Below the pieces are notes generated by a model, which was not told the DNA's origin, did no database searches, and saw only the letters and a list, made by a program, of their open reading frames with translations. Position numbers and translations under genes: made by a program. Positions 60,401-64,000 of a DNA stretch of 64,000 nt are shown piece by piece; the stretch's first letter is position 1; each line of letters begins with the position of its first letter. The stretch comes from Stichopus chloronotus (lineage: Eukaryota > Echinodermata > Holothuroidea > Aspidochirotida > Stichopodidae): contig CM037830.1 of the NCBI GenBank assembly GCA_021234535.1, positions 1,152,170-1,216,169 on the forward strand, given 5' to 3'.

Positions 60401-62265
60401 GACAGGAGGGATGGATGGTTGCCTAGAGCACGTAGCATAGCCAGTCAGTAGTAACATGCTATCACTGATAGATGGATTGTTGCCTAGAGGAGGTAACTTA
60501 ACTCCTCATACAGTAAAAACATGCCATTCTCTAGATAGGTATGTAGATGCACCACACTGAGTTCAAGGAGCACATATCATTATTGGTGATGCTCAGAGGT
60601 CATTTGAGTCAGCTGGTTCAAATAATGTAATATCTCAAGAGGGGAACTTGGTCTGATTGTTTTTGTAGTATGTAGGTGAACTACAAGAAGGTTAATGTTT
60701 TTGGTAGCAGTGAGGAAGTCATTTGAGGTCATTTGGGGTCAAAGTAGAGAAACCTTGAAAGCTCAATATCTGAAGAAGGCAAACTTGGACTCAGTTCATA
60801 CACAAGTAATTAAGTGCACTGCATTAAATACTCAAATCTTTTATTTTTGGTGGCAGTAGTGAGTCAGTTAATGGGGTCAAACTACAATTACAAAAACCTT
60901 TCAAACACAATTTCTCTTTAAAGGTAATCTTGAACTGGTCTCTTTTTTTCTGTATTGATCAAAGGTCATTATGGAAAACCAGAAGCAATAGCTTCAAGAA
61001 TTAAAGACAGAACAGAGCTCATTATTTGTATATGTGTTATGTCATTATCAGTGCTGTAATGTTTGTCAAAACCCATTGTTATTGGCTTGCATATTGATTA
61101 CTATTGTTTGCTAGACAGTGCTTTGAATGACATCATATTAGTTATATCATCGAAATTAGAATGCATCCTTTCATTCTATTCGTAACCTTTGTTGTTATGT
61201 TGACACCAGTAATTACCTCTCCACAGTTGTTGTCCTTGCGTGGACCATCGTCCTTTATCTTCGTTACTACTGGAGACAACAGGAAGTGGAAAGGCAGCAA
61301 GTTCATGCATTGGTAGAAAAAATACTAGGTAGGAACTAAACCCTCCTAGGTTGTTTTATAAATTATTGTAAAGTGAAAATACCATAGTTTTCGTTCACCA
61401 TCAGTATTACTTAAAAGGACTCATGGCGTTGGTTCAAAAACTCATAATATTTTGTCACACCTGTTAAGTATTATTCACATATGTTGATGGCAAATGGTCA
61501 AACTAAGAGATTCTGAACATCTGAAAACATATCTGAAGCAACAGTGATAGGGTTATTCTTATTGCAATCTGTGACCAGACACTTTTTACCATTTTTGGTA
61601 TAGATGGTAGGCAACCCATCTTCATATATAAGTATGAATTCTCACATTTTCAGTATATACCTGTACTAATAGTTACAAGGCTAATGAGGCTAATTAGAAG
61701 TATTGACATGCCATGGTTTCCTTCACACTTGAAGCTATATCAACTCAGTGAGCCCGTTCTAAGATATATGGCGCAATAAAATCTTTCAGTGGTATCACAT
61801 GCACATTGGCAGTCACATACACCTTCCACTGCGATATTAATTTATCACACATTCTAAATCTATTCATTCGTCTTGCCTCATTCACTTACTTCTATGTCTT
61901 TGTCACGTGATGGTTGCTGGTTATCCAAGATGTATAATAGTCCTCTTTACGCTGTAATTAGTTGCAGAATGTTATGTTGTTGCCCTCTGTTGTGTACAGT
62001 AATTCTCGCTATGCTGGGATTGTTGCTCTGTTACATGAACTTGGCTGTTTTAATGTTGTTGTTTCTTGCTATACTGTGATATTTGTGTATTTGTCTTGTT
62101 TATACTATGGCTTCAAATGTGTGAGAGATCCAAGATTTGTGTATCTTGCTATTTTCTAGATATGCTTGCCAAACATCACCGTGCATGTCAGAATGACACA
62201 AAGAACAACCATGCCTACCAAGCCATCCCTCATGTGAGAGATTCGATCATACCACCAGCTGAAAG
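47469..62265 (+). CDS. LEMD2/LEMD3: LEM-domain inner nuclear membrane protein, nine exons, 3' end outside window
   Basis: Spans exons 47469-48478, 49387-49619, 51418-51461, 51935-51998, 53515-53591, 56800-56891, 58144-58295, 61227-61328, 62160-62265; phases agree at every junction and all introns are GT..AG. The 1,880 nt encode about 626 residues: LEM domain (7-46, SLSDVNLRSEL, GFNPGPVTDTTR), basic Ser-rich nucleoplasmic region, membrane segment 1 (about 381-404), lumenal domain (about 405-545) with Cys residues, membrane segment 2 (about 545-570), and the start of the C-terminal MAN1-Src1p domain, ending IPHVRDSIIPPAE. Known for the family: anchors chromatin at the inner nuclear membrane through BAF; MAN1 also binds SMADs via a C-terminal RRM-like domain. 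Whether this is LEM2 or MAN1 depends on exons beyond the right edge. Confidence 0.88.
48479..49386 (+). other. LEM-gene intron 1
   Basis: A GT..AG intron of 908 bp. I saw no repeat array or extra exon in it. Confidence 0.6.
49387..49619 (+). CDS. LEMD2/LEMD3: LEM-protein exon 2: first membrane segment
   Basis: The acceptor TTTTTTTTGACAG and the donor AGAG|GTAATA bound 233 nt encoding residues 337-414. A Ser/Gly/Glu-rich linker leads into a hydrophobic helix (HVVSSVLLACAFIFFAVLG onward, about 381-404), the first transmembrane segment of LEM2/MAN1 proteins. Confidence 0.85.
49620..51417 (+). other. LEM-gene intron 2
   Basis: A GT..AG intron of 1,798 bp, AT-rich, ending in a strong T10 polypyrimidine tract before CTTTTAG. 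Nothing else was recognised. Confidence 0.6.
51418..51461 (+). CDS. LEMD2/LEMD3: LEM-protein exon 3: 44-nt microexon, lumenal
   Basis: A T-rich tract and CTTTTAG acceptor precede 44 nt encoding GKNLICDGSSDCGEQ, followed by GTAAGA. The two Cys could form a lumenal disulfide. It enters in phase 1 and leaves in phase 0, matching both neighbours. Confidence 0.72.
51935..51998 (+). CDS. LEMD2/LEMD3: LEM-protein exon 4: lumenal helix
   Basis: The acceptor GCTGGCAG and donor G|GTGAGT bound 64 nt encoding TSLGDIIAAAQLVSDKLSEK + AG. This corresponds to the family's lumenal segment that ends shortly before a conserved CG motif carried by the next exon. Confidence 0.8.
51999..53514 (+). other. LEM-gene intron 4
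   Basis: A GT..AG intron of 1,516 bp without recognised repeats or RNA genes. Intron 3 (51462-51934) is also plain. Confidence 0.6.
53515..53591 (+). CDS. LEMD2/LEMD3: LEM-protein exon 5: lumenal domain with CG motif
   Basis: The acceptor TTTCAATTAG and donor TTT|GTAAGT bound 77 nt encoding GLFACGQLDDGN, then MTRKDVVKYLEEKF. The FACG segment parallels the FECG of vertebrate LEM2/MAN1 proteins. Confidence 0.85.
53797..54511. mobile_element. Long-armed inverted-repeat element flanked by TTAA
   Basis: Located in LEM-gene intron 5. The two arms, about 210-230 bp each (53801 to about 54025, and about 54290 to 54507), are reverse complements with few mismatches, starting AGGGGAATTCCAGTCAA and ending TTGACTGGAATTCCCCT. 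A unique centre of about 260 bp lies between. TTAA at 53797-53800 and 54508-54511 would fit a TTAA target duplication, as in piggyBac-type elements, although AGGG is not the classical terminus. No coding capacity, so non-autonomous. Confidence 0.8.
54512..56799 (+). other. LEM-gene intron 5, part after the inverted-repeat element
   Basis: AT-rich intron sequence. Short open frames here have no splice support or domain signature. Confidence 0.55.
56800..56891 (+). CDS. LEMD2/LEMD3: LEM-protein exon 6: lumenal domain
   Basis: The acceptor TTTCTACAG and donor AAA|GTAAGA bound 92 nt encoding ANDETKNYPHWAEDMLEKVL followed by ARSLENDWGIK. It is predicted to be helical, consistent with the lumenal MSC-domain region. 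Confidence 0.85.
57000..58010. repeat. ~105-bp tandem array, first unit inverted
   Basis: Located in LEM-gene intron 6. Units contain CCAAGATGTyrAGTTAGCCTAAG + TGGTATCTCAAC and ATTTTGTCGAGATA + GCAAGTTATTT. Clear units start near 57232, 57340 and 57443; more diverged ones lie at 57535-57720 and 57850-58010. The first unit (57002-57065, AACTTGACATCTTGG) is in the opposite orientation. A unique insert around 57725-57840 interrupts the array. Confidence 0.75.
58144..58295 (+). CDS. LEMD2/LEMD3: LEM-protein exon 7: end of lumenal domain and start of second membrane segment
   Basis: The acceptor TTGAATCAG and donor TTAT|GTAAGT bound 152 nt encoding residues 507-557. LPWFCRVRRSASLVLFRLTI matches the family pattern of a Cys just before the second transmembrane helix; the helix is split between this exon and exon 8. 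Confidence 0.88.
58345..58705. repeat. Diverged ~32-bp tandem repeat
   Basis: Located in LEM-gene intron 7, 50 bp after exon 7. Units resemble AGAAGGACTTCAAAAAGAGAATAGGTAGTTGT. The last few (58560-58690) are regular and the earlier ones strongly diverged. Confidence 0.65.
58895..59375 (+). repeat. ~140-bp tandem repeat with AGGTCA direct repeats, three copies
   Basis: Located in LEM-gene intron 7. Each unit has the order GATATCTCAAGAAGGGTAAT, TTGGTTGGCCATACTGAGTA, GATGATCC.TATTG, then GGTCAAAGGTCA(C/T)T..AGGTCA(C/T)CAGAGGTCAAA. The last copy holds AGGTCAAAGGTCA (59333-59345), a perfect direct repeat with 1-bp spacing. Related single copies occur at 3.9 and 28.4 kb. Confidence 0.8.
59757..59875. 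repeat. ACCGGT-rich short repeat, possible transposon end
   Basis: AGTACCGGTA, GCACCGGTAC and AGTACCGGTGG recur within 50 bp after GGGTTGGGCAGTA. Such GGGCAGTACCGGTA starts are seen at ends of some hAT-like MITEs (general knowledge, not verified here). No partner end was found. Confidence 0.35.
60365..60540. repeat. Two-copy ~75-bp duplication
   Basis: GGATGG.TTGCCTAGAGCACGTA and GGATTGTTGCCTAGAGGAGGTA begin parallel segments that both run on to CAGT..AACATGC. Located in LEM-gene intron 7. Confidence 0.55.
60580..60985 (+). repeat. Diverged copies of the ~140-bp AGGTCA repeat
   Basis: Three further units, more decayed than those at 58.9-59.4 kb: CAGAGGTCATTTGAGTCA with AATATCTCAAGAGGGGAA, GAGGTCATTTGGGGTCAAAG with CAATATCTGAAGAAGG, and GGGGTCAAACTAC with ACACAATTTCTC, then ATCAAAGGTCATTATGG. 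Confidence 0.65.
61227..61328 (+). CDS. LEMD2/LEMD3: LEM-protein exon 8: second membrane segment and C-terminal domain start
   Basis: The acceptor CTCTCCACAG and donor CTAG|GTAGGA bound 102 nt. It encodes VVLAWTIVLYLRYYWR, the end of the membrane helix with a basic/aromatic cytosolic flank, followed by QQEVERQQVHALVEKIL, the first helix of the winged-helix C-terminal domain. Confidence 0.88.
62160..62265 (+). CDS. LEMD2/LEMD3: LEM-protein exon 9: C-terminal MAN1-Src1p domain
   Basis: The acceptor TTTTCTAG and donor AAAG|GTACTG bound 106 nt encoding AKHHRACQNDTKNNHAYQAI then PHVRDSIIPPAE. The PHVRD.(I/L)IPP stretch is among the best conserved of the family. It leaves in phase 2; the next exon is not visible before the right edge. 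Confidence 0.88.
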
Positions 62266-64000
62266 GTACTGAAGGGTTATTACTAGAGTTTAACTACCTA
62301 AGACTTAAAGGTCACATATTTAATAGAAAATGTTTCTTTCCTGCCCTATTTCTTCTTTATCGCCGTGACATTATGTATCCTGGTGGGTATTCTTCCCTGA
62401 CATTTCAGGAAAGAAAACCAAACTTCCCAATATTAATCAAACACTGTCACACTATAAGTTATGAATGGATAAATCTCAAATTGTTTCTACTAACGAAATA
62501 CAAACCTGTCAGTCCTCCCACTTTTGTGGAGAGGTTTCTGGACAATACTTCAAGCTCCTGCCTTGTGGCTTTGTTCAATGTCTTCCTAACTCTCTGGAAA
62601 TAAGGTTTCAAAATTTTGCACCAAATGTACAATAAGAAACATTTTTGCAGCAAATTTACAACAAGAAACAAAAGTACTTTTCGATATTTCTAGCTTTAAC
62701 TTGCAACAAAACAATGTATTTTATCAGTTGTGCTCTTGTATGAAGTTTACTTACAGGAGTAGATTATGTGAACTAGCATTTGCACATCGTTTTTTTGAAC
62801 ATCGTTTTATTCCTGCTTGCATTCCTGGTAAGTCCGCATGACAGAAGAGTGAACACATTGATACTGTGCTGCTAACTGTACAGGAGTACACTGGTATCTT
62901 CAAACTCATGTAAATGAATAGGATATATGTTTTAAAAGATTACACCTTTGAAAGAGGTATATGAATAGTGCCAGTGTTGTATCAAATTACTTTTATACAC
63001 ACATTTACACACTTTCATACACACAAATAGACAACTTGTCAACAAAAACAAAAAAAAAGAGAGGGACCTATTTGTTTTTATGATTCCTCATCATCAATGA
63101 AGTTTTGCAGCAGCACCTAGCCAATGCCTAGCTTCGTATTTCAGATCAAGTGCCTGTAACATTCGGCAAATGTATCTTTGAAAACATGGTTTGAAACCAA
63201 TATAGAAATGTGCCAGTATTCTATCAAATTACATCATGAATACAAATAAGTAGCACATTAAAGTAAAAACTGTTTTCTAAGACATTTTACTTGTTACATT
63301 TTCTCTACCTTTCATAATGTTGTTGATACAAATTTTTGGGACAAACGTTGTCTTTGTACTGACTAACATTAAATTTTGCACTCAAATGTGCACAATGTGA
63401 GGGTCTGTAATCTGCAAACATTAATGTATCATTGCAACTTGTTCTATGAAGTAGTATATGAAGGTTTTATGAATATACATTTTATTCCCTCGCAAGTCAC
63501 CATGTTGCTGTCAAATTACGTGATTTGTGACGTCACACATGCACGTGAACATGTCATGTACAGAAGTATTGTCGGTGCATGTGATATGTCACATTTCTAA
63601 AGAGGCGATACCCGATACACTGTGCAACAAGGGCGGGTTGTTTGAAGTTGTATTTGGAAAGAAGTAATTACAAAAGTAAAACCAATGCTGTTGTGACTGT
63701 TTGTAAATAGATGTACACAAAGTGTACATTGAAACACCCACTACAGTTCCTCTTTAAGTGCTCATTACTTACTATGGAATTAACAATTAATGTATAAACT
63801 TAGTTGTGGTGTCTTCAATGTGTTGGTAACTAGCATGACATTCCAGATCAACTATTACAAAGAACATTATTAAGTCATCTCATGAACATGTTGCTTTACA
63901 TGTTAATATGATGTTCAAATATATTTATCCAAAAGTTCCAGCAGTGAATACAGAATCACATTCATGACTTTGTTTTATGTCCCAATGAACCACTTTTGTG
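62266..64000 (+). other. LEM-gene intron 9 up to the right edge
   Basis: I looked for an exon continuing the C-terminal domain (a family VWD/WDRAV-like helix and WRW motif) and found none, so the intron appears to run past the window. The stretch contains CA/AT-rich sequence near 62990-63060 but no gene. Confidence 0.5.

Overview
The window is animal nuclear DNA: AT-rich, gene-poor, with long introns (GT..AG), many simple repeats and decayed transposable elements. The palindrome TAGGCCTA, the GGTCA-rich dispersed repeats and the CR1/Rex-like LINE remnants suggest a marine invertebrate deuterostome. An echinoderm is my best guess. That taxonomic call is inference; no conserved marker gene settles it.

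Layout. (1) 1-10.9 kb: mostly non-coding, with a diffuse ~48-bp repeat near the left edge and one plausible last coding exon (3106-3231) of an unrecognised gene. (2) 10902-13094: an intact, intronless 730-aa class A GPCR of the aminergic (muscarinic/histamine-like) type. It has an about 400-residue third intracellular loop and lacks several normally invariant features: the TM3-ECL2 disulfide, the Tyr of DRY and the Tyr of NPxxY. (3) 13.1-47.3 kb: a long intergenic accessory region. It holds two LINE 3' remnants, a tRNA-derived SINE, MITE-like elements with inverted ends, a large AGT microsatellite, a ~37-bp minisatellite, a palindromic 21-bp array of CCACTTAAGTGG type, and an unusual concentration of G/C homopolymers of 11-18 nt. 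(4) 47469-62265 and beyond the right edge: a LEM-domain inner nuclear membrane protein gene (LEMD2/LEMD3-MAN1 family). I could trace nine exons with consistent phase. They give an N-terminal LEM domain, a Ser/Arg-rich nucleoplasmic region, two membrane segments around a lumenal domain, and the start of the C-terminal MAN1-Src1p domain. The 3' end lies outside the window. Its introns carry a long-armed inverted-repeat transposon, a ~105-bp tandem array and a ~140-bp tandem repeat with AGGTCA direct repeats.

The two firm genes are unrelated in function: one is a cell-surface amine-type receptor, the other tethers chromatin to the nuclear envelope. They share strand but nothing suggests co-regulation. 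I found no rRNA, intact tRNA, CRISPR or prokaryotic feature. The most unusual items are the receptor's altered core motifs, the palindromic NK2-site-like array, and the repeat content of the LEM-protein introns.
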